From assembly GCF_001651865.1 (NCBI RefSeq), contig NZ_LPUX01000053.1:744001-808000 (forward strand): DNA of 64,000 nucleotides. Direction: 5' to 3'. Shown here in pieces: positions 44,175 to 54,960 of this stretch (position 1 is the stretch's first letter; every line of letters starts with the position of its first letter). The position numbers were made by a program, and so were the translations under genes. The notes beneath the pieces are model-generated. The model was not told where the DNA came from. It searched no databases and saw only the letters and a program-made list of their open reading frames with translations. The stretch is from Sinorhizobium glycinis. GTDB lineage: Bacteria; Pseudomonadota; Alphaproteobacteria; Rhizobiales; Rhizobiaceae.

Positions 44175-45086
44175 CTATCTGCCCTCGCTATCGGCCTTGG
44201 CCTGGACGTTCTGGAAATAGACGATCGGGACTACGAGGATCATCAGCAGGATGATCGCAACCGCCGACGATACCGGCCAGTCTCGGTTCGAATTGAATTC
44301 GCTCCACAGCGTCTTGCCGATCATCAGCGTTTCCGAGCCGCCAAGCAGGTCGGGAATGACGAACTCGCCGACAGCCGGGATGAAGACCAGCAGGCAGCCC
44401 GCGACGACGCCCGGCAGCGACAGCGGGAAGGTGACGCGCCAGAAGGCCCTGATCGGGGTACAGCCAAGATCCTGGGCGGCCTCGATCAGCGAGTGGTCCA
44501 TCTTCTCGAGCGCCGAGTAGATCGGCAGTACCATGAACGGCAGGTACGAATAGACGATGCCGATATAGATCGCCGAGTTGGTATTGAGGATGATCAGCGG
44601 CTGATCGATAACGCCGATCGCGATCAGAAATTGATTGAGCAGCCCCTCCGGCTTCAGGATGGCGATCCAGGCATAGACCCGGATCAGGAAGCTTGTCCAG
44701 AACGGCAGGATCACCATCATCAGCAGCGTCGGCCGGATCGCGGGCGGCGCCTTGGCCATGCCGTAGGCGATCGGATAACCGATCAGCAGCGTCAGGATCG
44801 TCGAGATGGAGGCGATGACGAGGCTCGACACATAGGCGTTAAAATAGAGGGCGTCCTCGGTCAGCCAGACGTAGTTGTCGACGGAGAATTCGCGGACCTT
44901 GTCCAGAATGCCCGCGAGCCCGCCTGCCAGATCGAAGACCGGCGTATAGGGCGGCATCGCGACCGTCGTCTGCGAAAGCGAGATGCGCAAGACGATGAAG
45001 AAGGGAATGAGGAAGAAGAACAAGAGCCAGGCATAGGGGACGATGATCACCAGGCGGCTGGCGAGGGCTGAGGAAAGTTTGGCCAT
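44175..45086 (-). CDS. potH: putrescine ABC transporter permease
   Basis: A 303-residue permease with six helices and EAA loop EAAQDLGCTPIRAFWRVTFPL; PotH-like segments LPFWTSFLIRVYAWIAILKPEG and IPAVGEFVIPDLLGGSETLMIG. It starts 4 bases after potG and pairs with PotI. Confidence 0.93.
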   Translation of the reverse strand: MAKLSSALASRLVIIVPYAWLLFFFLIPFFIVLRISLSQTTVAMPPYTPVFDLAGGLAGILDKVREFSVDNYVWLTEDALYFNAYVSSLVIASISTILTLLIGYPIAYGMAKAPPAIRPTLLMMVILPFWTSFLIRVYAWIAILKPEGLLNQFLIAIGVIDQPLIILNTNSAIYIGIVYSYLPFMVLPIYSALEKMDHSLIEAAQDLGCTPIRAFWRVTFPLSLPGVVAGCLLVFIPAVGEFVIPDLLGGSETLMIGKTLWSEFNSNRDWPVSSAVAIILLMILVVPIVYFQNVQAKADSEGR

Positions 45087-45090
45087 GGCT

Positions 45091-46236
45091 TCAGTCCTTC
45101 AGCACCACGCCGGCATCTTCGCCGAACGAGACCCAGACCTGCTGGTCGTAACCGAGCGGATCCTCGACGGCGCGCACGGCATTGAGCGCAGAGGCCTTGA
45201 CGACCTTGCCGTCCTTGAGGCGGACGTGGAAGACGGTCATGTCGCCAAGATAGCCGATGTCCCAGATCTCGCCCTCGGCCGCATTGATCGGTGCATGGGC
45301 GGGTGGCTGGCGGCTGATCCTGATCTTTTCCGGACGAATGGCGACAGCGGCCTTGGCACCATTTGCCGGTTTCTCCGCCGAGGCCATGCGAAGCGGAATG
45401 CCGCCGGTCGTCTCGATCCGGACGGAACCGCCTTCGGCCGAGGTCACCGTGCCGTCGAACAGGTTCACGTCGCCGATGAAGTCGGCAACGAAGCGCGAAT
45501 TCGGCGCCTCGTAGATTTCCGCCGGCGTCGCCACCTGGACGACCTTGCCGTGGCTCATGACGGCGATGCGGTCGGCCATGGTCATCGCTTCTTCCTGGTC
45601 ATGGGTGACGATGACGAAGGTGAGGCCGAGTTCCTGCTGCAGATCCATCAGCTCGAACTGCGTCTCCTCGCGCAGCTTCTTGTCGAGCGCACCGAGCGGC
45701 TCGTCGAGCAGCAGCACCTTGGGCCGCTTGGCCAGCGAACGGGCAAGCGCCACGCGCTGCCGCTGGCCGCCGGACAGCTGATGCGGCTTGCGCTGGGAGA
45801 ATTTCTCGAGCTTGACGAGCTTCAGCATCTGCGCGACGCGCTCGGCGATATCCGCCTTCGGCATGCCGTCCTGCTTCAGGCCGAAGGCGATGTTGTTCTC
45901 GACCGTCATGTGCGGGAACAGCGCGTAGGACTGGAACATCATGTTGACGGGCCGCCGGTAGGGCGGGATGCCGGCGAGATTCTGGCCATCGAGGATGATT
46001 TCGCCGGAGGTCGGCTGCTCGAAGCCGGCGAGCATGCGCAACAGGGTCGACTTGCCGCAACCGGAAGCGCCGAGCAGCGCGAAGAACTCGCGCGTGTAGA
46101 TGTTCAGCGAAAGATCGTCGACGGCGGTGAAGTCGCCGAACTTCTTGGTCACGTTCCTGACGGAAATGAATGGCTTGGAGGCGGGGTCCGCCCATGGTGC
46201 GAAGGAACGCCGGATACTACCGAGAGACTTCATCAT
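45091..46236 (-). CDS. potG: putrescine ABC transporter ATP-binding protein
   Basis: A 381-residue ATPase with Walker A GASGCGKST, signature LSGGQRQRV, Walker B LLLDEPLGALD, switch His in VIVTHDQEEAMTMAD, and a C-terminal TOBE domain (about residues 300-375). The start is the ATG at 46236 (MMKSLGSIRRS). It is separated from potF by a terminator-like hairpin. Confidence 0.93.
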   Translation of the reverse strand: MMKSLGSIRRSFAPWADPASKPFISVRNVTKKFGDFTAVDDLSLNIYTREFFALLGASGCGKSTLLRMLAGFEQPTSGEIILDGQNLAGIPPYRRPVNMMFQSYALFPHMTVENNIAFGLKQDGMPKADIAERVAQMLKLVKLEKFSQRKPHQLSGGQRQRVALARSLAKRPKVLLLDEPLGALDKKLREETQFELMDLQQELGLTFVIVTHDQEEAMTMADRIAVMSHGKVVQVATPAEIYEAPNSRFVADFIGDVNLFDGTVTSAEGGSVRIETTGGIPLRMASAEKPANGAKAAVAIRPEKIRISRQPPAHAPINAAEGEIWDIGYLGDMTVFHVRLKDGKVVKASALNAVRAVEDPLGYDQQVWVSFGEDAGVVLKD

Positions 46237-46323
46237 TAACCCCGAATGCCACAACCGGTGGGCGCAGTGCCGTGGCGCCCATCCGCTGCGGGCTGAACCG
46301 TTTTTGCAACCCGCTCTCAAGAA

Positions 46324-46352
46324 AATTGCCCGGACCTGAGGTCCGGGCAATT
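46324..46352 (-). terminator. intra-operon hairpin between potF and potG
   Basis: Perfect 13-bp inverted repeat AATTGCCCGGACC / GGTCCGGGCAATT with a 3-base loop, followed on the minus strand by TTTTCTTG. It begins 12 bases after the potF stop and 88 bases before the potG start. Confidence 0.85.
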
Positions 46353-46363
46353 CGTTTCGGCTC

Positions 46364-47458
46364 TTACTGACCGGTGACTATTTTCGTCCAGAGCCTGGTC
46401 AATACCCGCTGTTCCCTGGCCTCGAACGGCGTCGTAGTGAAGAGCTTCTGCATCACTTCGTCCGACGGATAGATGGCCGTATCTTCGAGCACTTCCTTGT
46501 CGAGGAACTGTTGCGAGGCCTTGTTGCCATTGGCGTAGAAAACGTAGTTCGAGGCTTTGGCGATAACCTCCGGCTTCATCAGGTAGTTGATGAATTCGTG
46601 CGCCTCGCCGACATGCGGCGCATCGGCGGGGATCGCCAGCATGTCGAACCACATCTGCGCCCCCTGAGCGGGGATCGAATAATCTACCGTGACGCCGGCC
46701 TTCGCCTCGGCCGCACGGTCGCGCGCCTGGAAGATATCGCCGGAAAATCCGACAGCCAGGCAGATGTCGCCATTTGCCAGTGCATTGATATATTCCGACG
46801 AGTGGAACTTGCGGATATAGGGCCGGACCTTCAAGAGCAGGTCGGCGGCCTTTTCAAGGTCAGCCGCCTCGTGGCTGTCCGGGTCGAGGCCGAGATAGGC
46901 AAGCGCCGATGGCATGATATCGGTCGGCGAGTCGAGCAAATGGATGCCGCAATCCTTGAACTTCGCCGCAATCTCGGGATTGAAGATGACATCCCAGTTC
47001 GGCTTGGCGTCGGTGCCGAGGATCTCCTTCATCTTGTCGACATTGTAGCCGATGCCGGTGGTGCCCCACATGTAGTCGACGGCATATTCGTTGCCGGGAT
47101 CGTACTTGGCCGTACGGTCCATGATCACGTCCCACATGTTCGAGAGATTGGGCAGCTTAGATTTGTCGAGTTTCTGGAACACGCCTGCGGCGATCTGGCG
47201 CTGCAGGAAACTCGCCGTCGGCACCACGACGTCGTAACCGGAGCCGCCGGCAAGCAGTTTGGTTTCCAGGATTTCGTTGGAGTCGAAGACATCATAGACG
47301 ACCTTGATGCCGGTCTCCTTGGTGAAATCCTGGAGGATGCTGTCGTCAATGTAATCCGACCAGTTATAGACGTTGACGACCCGCTCCTGGGCGGAAGCGA
47401 CCATGGCCGACCCCGCCAGCATTGCGGCCGCCAAGGTTGCGACGATGAGTTTGGACAT
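46364..47458 (-). CDS. potF: periplasmic putrescine-binding protein
   Basis: A 364-residue substrate-binding protein with signal peptide (MSKLIVATLAAAMLAGSAMVASAQ) and the PotF/PotD pattern: VNVYNWSDYIDDSILQDFTKETG, VVPTASFLQRQI, WGTTGIGYN, and the ligand-box regions SPTDIMPSAL and YSIPAQGAQMWFDMLAIPADAP. The PotF-type Asp/Ser set suggests putrescine rather than spermidine. First gene of the operon; the hairpin after it should favour excess binding protein. The glutamine-synthetase/oxidase pair at 57-60 kb could use the imported putrescine. Confidence 0.93.
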   Translation of the reverse strand: MSKLIVATLAAAMLAGSAMVASAQERVVNVYNWSDYIDDSILQDFTKETGIKVVYDVFDSNEILETKLLAGGSGYDVVVPTASFLQRQIAAGVFQKLDKSKLPNLSNMWDVIMDRTAKYDPGNEYAVDYMWGTTGIGYNVDKMKEILGTDAKPNWDVIFNPEIAAKFKDCGIHLLDSPTDIMPSALAYLGLDPDSHEAADLEKAADLLLKVRPYIRKFHSSEYINALANGDICLAVGFSGDIFQARDRAAEAKAGVTVDYSIPAQGAQMWFDMLAIPADAPHVGEAHEFINYLMKPEVIAKASNYVFYANGNKASQQFLDKEVLEDTAIYPSDEVMQKLFTTTPFEAREQRVLTRLWTKIVTGQ

Positions 47459-47714
47459 ACAACTCCCCTCATTTATCGGTTCGAGACAAGTCGCCCATTT
47501 TTCGCGCGGTTGCGCCCTGTCTGTTGTTCGTAGCGAAGCCGAAGTTAGGCATGTTTTTCAATAAGCTCAAGCGCTTTCGCACGGGCAATCCTGCCATCCC
47601 CGAGTCGGTTACTTTTTCGCAAGCACAAGCAAAATCCGGGACTTATGGACCTGCCCGCCCTCGCCGGTGGCGGCGACGCAGGTCGCCTCCATCCGCCTCG
47701 GCCGCAACGCGCCG

Positions 47715-49124
47715 CTATTGAAAATCGAACACGCTCAAGCCCGTCGCCATCTCGTCGAGACCGAGTGGCCGTGTGACGGGCGGCTCGGCGCGTGCCAGGC
47801 AGCCCTGGCGCTCGCAGAGGCGGCAGACCGGGCCGACCGCTATCGCCGGCAGGCGCGCGGCCCCATAAACCGTCTCCTGCGCGAAGCCGGCATCGCAACC
47901 GATCAGCAGCGCGGTGCGTCTGACCCGCTCCTGAAAAGCGGCCTGGGGTCCTTCGACCGTCCGGGCGACGGTCAGGAACTCGCTGCCGTCGGGCATTTCC
48001 ACGCGATCGACAAGAATCTGCCCCGGAACCGCGAAGGCCGCATGGATGTTGAGCTTCGGGCAGGCGCCGCCGAAGCGGGCATGGGGAAAGCCCTGAGCGC
48101 CGGCGCGGCGCAGACGATGTCCGGCGTTGTCGATTTCCATGAGGAAGAACGGAACGCCGGCGGCGCCGGGCCGCTGCAACGTCGTCAGCCGATTGGCCAC
48201 CTGCTCGAACGATACCTGGAAGCGTGCCCTGAGGAGATCGATATCGTATTTCGCCCGATGAGCTGCCGCATGGAAGGCCGCGTAGGGCATCATCAGCGCA
48301 TGGGCCGCATAACGCGCGAGTTCGAAGCGGCCGATGCGGCGCGCCTCCGCGCTCGTGAAATGGATCTGGTCGAGCTCCGCCACGATCGCCTCGTGGCAAG
48401 CGATCGATGCGACCTCCATGGCGATTTCGAGCGTCTGATCGAAGGGCGACAGCCGCTCGGAAATGAACAGGCGCATCGAGTGGCGGTCGAAACGGCGGCG
48501 GAGATTCGGCATTACATGTACCGGGAGCGTCCGCACGACGAGGCCGTGTTCCCTTTTCAGCCAGGCCTTCAGCCCGCTCACAAGGTCGTCGCCGGGCGAC
48601 AGGCTGATATGGAACGCCTCGATGGCCTCTTCGATCCGGGCGAAATGGTTCGGCCGCGCCTCGAAGGTTTCGCGGACCTCGTCGATCGGCAGCCGGGTGT
48701 CGGCAAGCGTCGCCATGTGCCCCTGCCCCGCAAGAAGCTCCGCCAGGTCCTTCAGGCGCGAAGCCTGTTCGCGATAGGCTCGATAGAGCTTGACGACGCC
48801 GCCCGACACATTCGGGGCCGCTTCGGTCACCTCGATCAGTTCCTGATCTCCCGGAAGCTCGCCGGCAAGCAGCGGATCGGCAAAAACCTCGCGCAACTGG
48901 GTGAGACTGCCGCCCGCCTCGCCCTGCAATTCGTCCAGGTCGACCTTGTAGACAGAGGCGAGCTTCAGCAGAAGCTGCACCGTCAAAGGCCGCTGGTTGC
49001 GCTCGATGAGGTTCAGGTAGGACGGCGAGATGCCGAGCGCCTCCGCCATCGCCGTCTGCGTCAGCTGAAGGCCGTTGCGGATTCGCCTGACGCGGGGTCC
49101 GGCGAAGATCTTGTTCTCGGCCAT
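47715..49124 (-). CDS. ScfR/RamB-type XRE regulator of short-chain carbon metabolism
   Basis: A 469-residue regulator: N-terminal XRE helix-turn-helix (about 10-65; TQTAMAEALGISPSYLNLIERNQRP), a central IrrE/ImmA-like domain (about 190-320), and a C-terminal ScfR domain (DUF2083, about 310-465) with Cys residues in VCRLCERQGCLAR that may bind metal. RamB in Corynebacterium represses isocitrate lyase, and related proteins (PrpC-type, ScfR) sense acyl-CoA status. It is divergent from aceA, with repeated TTGAC/GTCAA motifs in the 229-base gap, so aceA control and autoregulation are likely. Confidence 0.87.
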   Translation of the reverse strand: MAENKIFAGPRVRRIRNGLQLTQTAMAEALGISPSYLNLIERNQRPLTVQLLLKLASVYKVDLDELQGEAGGSLTQLREVFADPLLAGELPGDQELIEVTEAAPNVSGGVVKLYRAYREQASRLKDLAELLAGQGHMATLADTRLPIDEVRETFEARPNHFARIEEAIEAFHISLSPGDDLVSGLKAWLKREHGLVVRTLPVHVMPNLRRRFDRHSMRLFISERLSPFDQTLEIAMEVASIACHEAIVAELDQIHFTSAEARRIGRFELARYAAHALMMPYAAFHAAAHRAKYDIDLLRARFQVSFEQVANRLTTLQRPGAAGVPFFLMEIDNAGHRLRRAGAQGFPHARFGGACPKLNIHAAFAVPGQILVDRVEMPDGSEFLTVARTVEGPQAAFQERVRRTALLIGCDAGFAQETVYGAARLPAIAVGPVCRLCERQGCLARAEPPVTRPLGLDEMATGLSVFDFQ

Positions 49125-49125
49125 T

Positions 49126-49210
49126 TGTCACTCCCTTGACAGCTTTTTCGTCAAAGTTGTTTTGACAAGATTTACATGTTTACTGCTTCGCATTGTCAAA
49201 CACAAGACAA
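49126..49210. promoter_or_regulatory. repeat array, likely operators of the ScfR-type regulator
   Basis: Between scfR and aceA: TTTGTCA (49126), TTGACA (49135), GTCAAA-GTTGT-TTTGAC (49150-49166, perfect inverted repeat) and TTGTC ... GACAA (49193-49210). The density of the same half-site suggests cooperative binding. Confidence 0.6.
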
Positions 49211-49353
49211 GATAACCCCTTTAATACCGGCAATGCAGGAATAGATGTGGCTCGTTTATGCAGTGCAATGTAAAAACTGTCATATAGAAGGCGTGACCCG
49301 ATGCGAGCTAAGACAAAAGTTGTAGAGCTCACGATTTTGACGAGGAGAAAAGC

Positions 49354-50643
<1,290 letters not shown>

Positions 50644-50770
50644 ATGCAAGGCCGGGGCGCGCGACATCCCTGCCCGTTGCGCGTCCCGAAACATTGAAAT
50701 CCTTGAACCGCAAGCGGGAGACGAAAATGGTTCTTCCGCGTCCGGCTCTAACCTTTGAAGGAGCACTCCA

Positions 50771-51010
50771 ATGACAGTACAGACACGCGTCAAGGAACGA
50801 GCCGAGGAACAGTCATCGGCCATGACCCCGGACCAACAGGCAGCGATCCGCATGGTCGCCAACGACCTGCACCGCCTCAACCAGTCGGTCATGAAGGCGG
50901 TCGAGGCCGGCGTCTCGGTCGAACTGGTGCGCTCGGCACGCCACCACGGCGGCGGCGGCAACTGGGGCGACCTGTTGATCCCGGTCATCGTCACCCAGGG
51001 CAGGTCCTGA
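50771..51010 (+). CDS. small hypothetical protein downstream of aceA
   Basis: A 79-residue soluble protein: an acidic, helical N-terminal half (MTVQTRVKERAEEQSSAMTP and QQAAIRMVANDLHRLNQSVMKAVEAG), then a His/Gly cluster (ARHHGGGGNWGDLLIP). A GAAGGAG site is 9 bases before the ATG. It lies 127 bases after aceA on the same strand and overlaps the next small frame. I recall a conserved small gene here in Sinorhizobium but no assigned function. The His-rich loop could bind a metal. Confidence 0.7.
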   Translation: MTVQTRVKERAEEQSSAMTPDQQAAIRMVANDLHRLNQSVMKAVEAGVSVELVRSARHHGGGGNWGDLLIPVIVTQGRS

Positions 51011-51132
51011 TGGCGACGCTCATGACGGCCGCGGCCGCGCTCATGCTTGGCGTTGCCGTGTGGCAGGAGCTCCGGCACTATAGTATGCAGGCTCTCCAGG
51101 TTCGGGTTCTCGACAGATCTGATCTCAACTGA
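51010..51132 (+). CDS. very small membrane protein coupled to the preceding gene
   Basis: A 40-residue frame starting in the stop codon of the preceding gene (TGATGG overlap). One hydrophobic helix (MATLMTAAAALMLGVAVW) and a polar tail ending RVLDRSDLN. The overlap and the helix make a real, co-translated peptide plausible, but there is no family support. Confidence 0.4.
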   Translation: MATLMTAAAALMLGVAVWQELRHYSMQALQVRVLDRSDLN

Positions 51133-51191
51133 GCGACTGAAAGCGCAGGGCGTGTCGGCCGGCGCAACGCCGGCCGATGCGCATTCTACGG

Positions 51192-52070
51192 TCATGCGGC
51201 ATTCCGACGTGGCCGCTTGCCGGCAAACAGATCCGCATGGCTGCGGAGCAACCGTGTCATGCGATCGACGACGGTTCGAATATCCCGCCGGTGGCGGTCT
51301 TCATTGTTCATGACGATCCATTGCCGATGCCGGAGCGGCCCGATCTCGTCGCCCGCCCTTTCCAATTGAGGATCGAGATCGCCGACGAAACAGGGCAGCA
51401 CCGCCTTGCCGGCCCCGGCGCGAGCCAGGTCGAGCAGGGATCGGGGGCGGCTGACGGTTGCCACGATCCGGCCGGGTGCGTTTTCGTGCGGCCAGCGCAG
51501 ATAGGCCGAAAGGGCCTCCTCTTCGGCGACGGCGACCCAGCGATCCGATCCGCCGGGGGCGTTTTTCTGGCGATAGGCGGCATAGGCGACCTCGCCGACT
51601 GGCCGCGAGGCGAGGTAGGTCTCCTCCGGTTCGAAGGCGCGAATGCCGATGTCGCTCTCCCGATAGGCGAGACTTGCCCGCGCCTCGCCGATCGAGAGCG
51701 AGATGGCGAACGTGTCGCGTTCCGTGCAGATCGCCGGGAAGTTTTCGGCGATCAGCCACGACCCCCAGGTGCCGGCCGCAATGCGGACGACCGTGGCGCC
51801 CTCGCCCTCCCTCTGCCAGCTTTCCACCTTGCGGGCCGCCGCCTCCATCTCCTGCAGCTGCTCGAACAGGAAACGGCCCTCGGCTGTCAGCGTGTAGCCG
51901 GTCTGGCTCCGGACGAACAAAGCGCGCCCGGTGCGCTCCTCGAGTTCCAGCATCCGCCGGCCGATCGTGGCGGGGCTCAACCCCGTCGCCTGCGCCGCGC
52001 CGGTCAGCCCGCCGCCGCGCGCCACTGTCATGAAACAGCGATAGACATCCCAATCCGTGTTTTTCATCAT
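51192..52070 (-). CDS. LysR-family transcriptional regulator
   Basis: A 292-residue regulator: winged helix (MKNTDWDVYRCFMTVARGGGLTGAAQATGLSPATIGRRMLELEERTG at the N-terminus, positions 1-47) and an effector domain with LTAEGRFLFEQLQEME and YLRWPHENAPGRIVATVSRPRSL. It is divergent from a small gene at 52157; a palindrome ACTGT-N7-ACAGT at 52093-52109 sits between them. The target and effector are not known. Confidence 0.9.
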   Translation of the reverse strand: MMKNTDWDVYRCFMTVARGGGLTGAAQATGLSPATIGRRMLELEERTGRALFVRSQTGYTLTAEGRFLFEQLQEMEAAARKVESWQREGEGATVVRIAAGTWGSWLIAENFPAICTERDTFAISLSIGEARASLAYRESDIGIRAFEPEETYLASRPVGEVAYAAYRQKNAPGGSDRWVAVAEEEALSAYLRWPHENAPGRIVATVSRPRSLLDLARAGAGKAVLPCFVGDLDPQLERAGDEIGPLRHRQWIVMNNEDRHRRDIRTVVDRMTRLLRSHADLFAGKRPRRNAA

Positions 52071-52092
52071 TGAAAAATGTATGGGGAAATCG

Positions 52093-52109
52093 ACTGTATG
52101 TAAAACAGT
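52093..52109. promoter_or_regulatory. possible LysR operator
   Basis: ACTGT-ATGTAAA-ACAGT, a 17-base inverted repeat with a 7-base centre, 23 bases upstream of the LysR gene start and 48 bases before the divergent 63-codon gene. Confidence 0.5.
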
Positions 52110-52156
52110 TTCGGATGCATAAAAGAGGAGATGCCCAAGAGAGAAGGAGCATCACC

Positions 52157-52348
52157 ATGGATATGATGGCAATGGCCTTATTGTTCGAAATGGCCTCGAG
52201 AAACCGCCGCTGGGACGAACAATTCGAGCCCCGATCGAAAGTCCGAACCGAAACGTTCGCGGAACACATGTTCGCCGCGCTCTTTCGCAGACCGCGGCCG
52301 GCCGAGAGGCGCGGTGATTGCGAGGGCACCCAGTGCATGGCGCCATAG
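52157..52348 (+). CDS. small hypothetical protein divergent from a LysR regulator
   Basis: A 63-residue protein: N-terminal MDMMAMALLFEMASRNRRWDEQ, a basic central part (ETFAEHMFAALFRRPRPAERR) and two Cys near the C-terminus (RGDCEGTQCMAP). GAAGGAG is 8 bases before the ATG and a hairpin terminator follows at 52374, so it looks like a complete transcription unit. No family is recognised. Its location suggests it is the target of the adjacent LysR protein. Confidence 0.6.
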   Translation: MDMMAMALLFEMASRNRRWDEQFEPRSKVRTETFAEHMFAALFRRPRPAERRGDCEGTQCMAP

Positions 52349-52373
52349 GAACCACGTTCTGATCAAACGACGA

Positions 52374-52397
52374 CGCCGCGCATGATGATGCGCGGCG
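52374..52397. terminator. hairpin between convergent genes
   Basis: Perfect 10-bp stem CGCCGCGCAT / ATGCGCGGCG with a GATG loop, between the 63-codon gene and the convergent chemoreceptor gene. Confidence 0.65.
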
Positions 52398-52434
52398 CTG
52401 TATTGCGTTGTGGCCGAGGAACGTTCCCGGCCCG

Positions 52435-54960
52435 CTATGCGGCACGATAAACCTGGCCGGCTCCGCTCTCCGGTTCCAGGCGGAATTGCTCGACCAGCAT
52501 CATCAGCGTATCGGCCTGCGTCGCCAGCGCACGGCTGGTGGCGGTCGCCTCCTCGACCATCGAGGCGTTCTGCTGGGTCATCTGGTCCATCTGGTTGACG
52601 GAGCCGTTGACCTCATGCAGCGCCGTCGCCTGATCGCGGCTTGCGGTGGCGATCATGTCGACATGCTGGCTGACGGTGACGATCTGCGCGCTGATCGAGG
52701 CGAGCACCGCGCCCGTCTCCTTGACGAGCAGCGAGCCGGAACTGACCTCGTCCGTCGATTTGTTGATCAGGCCCTTGATTTCCCGCGCTGCCTCGGCCGA
52801 GCGCTGCGCCAATTCGCGAACCTCCTGGGCGACGACCGCAAAGCCCTTGCCCGCTTCGCCGGCCCGCGCCGCCTCGATGCCGGCGTTCAAGGCGAGCAGG
52901 TTGGTCTGGAAGGCGATGTCGTCGATCACCTCGATGATCTGTTCGATCTGGCGAGAAGCATCCTCGATGCGGCCCATCGCGGCGATGGCATTGGCAACCA
53001 CGGTCGCCGAACTGTCGGCGCTCCGCTTGGTTTCGGCAACCGCCTGGTTCGCCTCATGGGCGCGCTCCGCCGAGGAGCGCACTGTCGCAGTGATCTGGTC
53101 GACGGCGGCCGCCGTCTGTTCGAGCGAGGCGGCCTGTGCCTCCGTGCGCCGTGACAGCGCATCGGCGGAATGGTGCATGTCGGCGCCGCTCTGCTGGATC
53201 GCCTGGGCATTGCCGCGGATCTGCGCCAGCGTGTCCTGCAGGCGGATGAGCGAGCCGTTGAAGTCCTGCCGCAACTGCTCCAGGCGTCCGTGGAAAGGCA
53301 CCTGGATCTGCTGGGAGAGATCCCCCTGGGAAAGCCGTCCGAGGCCGGCCGCGAGTTCGCTGACGGCGAGATCGATCTGCCGGTCGAGCTCGCGCTTGTC
53401 CCGATCGTTGCGGTTGCGCTCGGCTTCGGCACGGGCACGTTCTTCCGCGCTCTCTGCTTCGATGCGCACCTTCGAAAGGGCATTCTCCTTGAAGACGCCG
53501 AGCGCACGCGCCATGTCGCCGATCTCGTCGCGCCGCGCATCGCCGTCAATCGCCGTATCGAGCATGCCGTCGGCGAGCCGGCGCATGGCCGCAGTGATCT
53601 GTCCGATCGGCCGCTTCAGAGTCAGGGTCAGGGCGATCCCCGCGAGCAGCGCGATCACGACGCCGGCTACGGTGGCGGCGACCGAAATCTGGTTGGCTTC
53701 CTCGCGTTCCGTGCCGGCGGCGACCTTCTGCTGCTCGGCAAACCCGGTGAGATCGTTCCAGATCTCGTCGATCGATGCGCCGGCGGCGTTGAACTCCACC
53801 GTCCGCTTGTCGGTGATTTCGACCAGCGAAACGCCGTCCTTCTTCATCGCGTTGATGACCGGCACGATCATTTCCGCAGTTGCATCGAAGAAGCTCATGT
53901 CCTTGGCGATGCCGCGCAAGGTCGTGATGTTGGCCTGGACGGCCAGGAACTTGTCCAGAAGCTTCTGGCGATTCTCCTCGGTCGTGTTGCCGAGAAATGC
54001 CGCCGTGGCAATCTGGATATCGGTGATCGAGACGGACAGGCGGCGCGTGGCGGTCAGGACGGACTCCGTCGCGGCAATCTTGCCGTCGAGCTGCGCGAAG
54101 ATTTGCGTCGCCTCGCGCATCTTCCCGACGGAGGCGGCCTCCAGGCGGAAGCTGGCGTTCCGGAAACGATCCACGAATTTCGCAAGGGTGGCAAGCGTTT
54201 CTGGGCCGGCCGGCGCCCTGATCAGCCCGCCGATCGCCCCAGAAGCCGAATTGACGGTTTCGGCGAGAGACTTTTCGCCCTTGGGCAGCAGGGTGAAAAT
54301 GTCGCGCTGCGTGCGGCCGATGACCGGGAAGCGGTCCGCTGCAGTCTTCAGCTTTTCTTCGACAGTTATCGCTCTGCTGACCTCCGTGGCGAATTCCGTA
54401 TAGAAACGGCTCGCGCGCAGGAGCTTTTCGGCGTTCCGCAGCATCGTTTTTGCCGCGTTCTCGTCCTTGCGCACCGCATATTGCAGCTGGTTCGTTTCAT
54501 CGTTGATCTTCACCTGCTGGGCGGCCAACTTCTCGAGATTGGCCTTCGTCGCCGCGCGCAGCTTCTGTTCACCCTCATGCAGCGTCCAGAGCCCGTCGAT
54601 GCGCGCCTCGACGTCGCTGGTCGCAGCGATTGCGGCGGCCAGTTCGTCTTCGCCGCTTCCTCCTGCGACCTGCGCAGCCGTGTCGGCCAGGACCTCCTTC
54701 TGCGCGGCGATCGTGTCCTGGACCGCCTTGCGGCTCTCCTCGGTGGTCTCGTGCAGGAACTGGTTCATCCCGGCATAGACGTCCTTGAAGCCGCTCAGCG
54801 TCTGCAGGACGCTGTTCGAGATTTCCATGCGGCCCTGCAGCAGGCCCGAGGCATAGAGGCCGGTGATACCGACCGCCGTGATGCTGACGACGAACGGCAG
54901 GATGAAGAACAGAACCTTCGTCTGGATCTTGAAGCGGGCAAGAATCCTGTCAATGAACAT
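52435..54960 (-). CDS. mcpZ: methyl-accepting chemotaxis receptor
   Basis: An 841-residue chemoreceptor: N-terminal helix (about 17-38; [20 protein letters not shown]), a large periplasmic helical sensor of nearly 390 residues, a second membrane helix (about 427-448; [18 protein letters not shown]), HAMP (about 450-500) and the signalling domain with the conserved hairpin tip [20 protein letters not shown]. The sensor is long enough for a double helical-bundle type. No terminal CheR-binding pentapeptide is present. The gene order (aceA, then this) matches S. meliloti mcpZ, whose ligand was not known to me. Confidence 0.88.
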   Translation of the reverse strand: MFIDRILARFKIQTKVLFFILPFVVSITAVGITGLYASGLLQGRMEISNSVLQTLSGFKDVYAGMNQFLHETTEESRKAVQDTIAAQKEVLADTAAQVAGGSGEDELAAAIAATSDVEARIDGLWTLHEGEQKLRAATKANLEKLAAQQVKINDETNQLQYAVRKDENAAKTMLRNAEKLLRASRFYTEFATEVSRAITVEEKLKTAADRFPVIGRTQRDIFTLLPKGEKSLAETVNSASGAIGGLIRAPAGPETLATLAKFVDRFRNASFRLEAASVGKMREATQIFAQLDGKIAATESVLTATRRLSVSITDIQIATAAFLGNTTEENRQKLLDKFLAVQANITTLRGIAKDMSFFDATAEMIVPVINAMKKDGVSLVEITDKRTVEFNAAGASIDEIWNDLTGFAEQQKVAAGTEREEANQISVAATVAGVVIALLAGIALTLTLKRPIGQITAAMRRLADGMLDTAIDGDARRDEIGDMARALGVFKENALSKVRIEAESAEERARAEAERNRNDRDKRELDRQIDLAVSELAAGLGRLSQGDLSQQIQVPFHGRLEQLRQDFNGSLIRLQDTLAQIRGNAQAIQQSGADMHHSADALSRRTEAQAASLEQTAAAVDQITATVRSSAERAHEANQAVAETKRSADSSATVVANAIAAMGRIEDASRQIEQIIEVIDDIAFQTNLLALNAGIEAARAGEAGKGFAVVAQEVRELAQRSAEAAREIKGLINKSTDEVSSGSLLVKETGAVLASISAQIVTVSQHVDMIATASRDQATALHEVNGSVNQMDQMTQQNASMVEEATATSRALATQADTLMMLVEQFRLEPESGAGQVYRAA

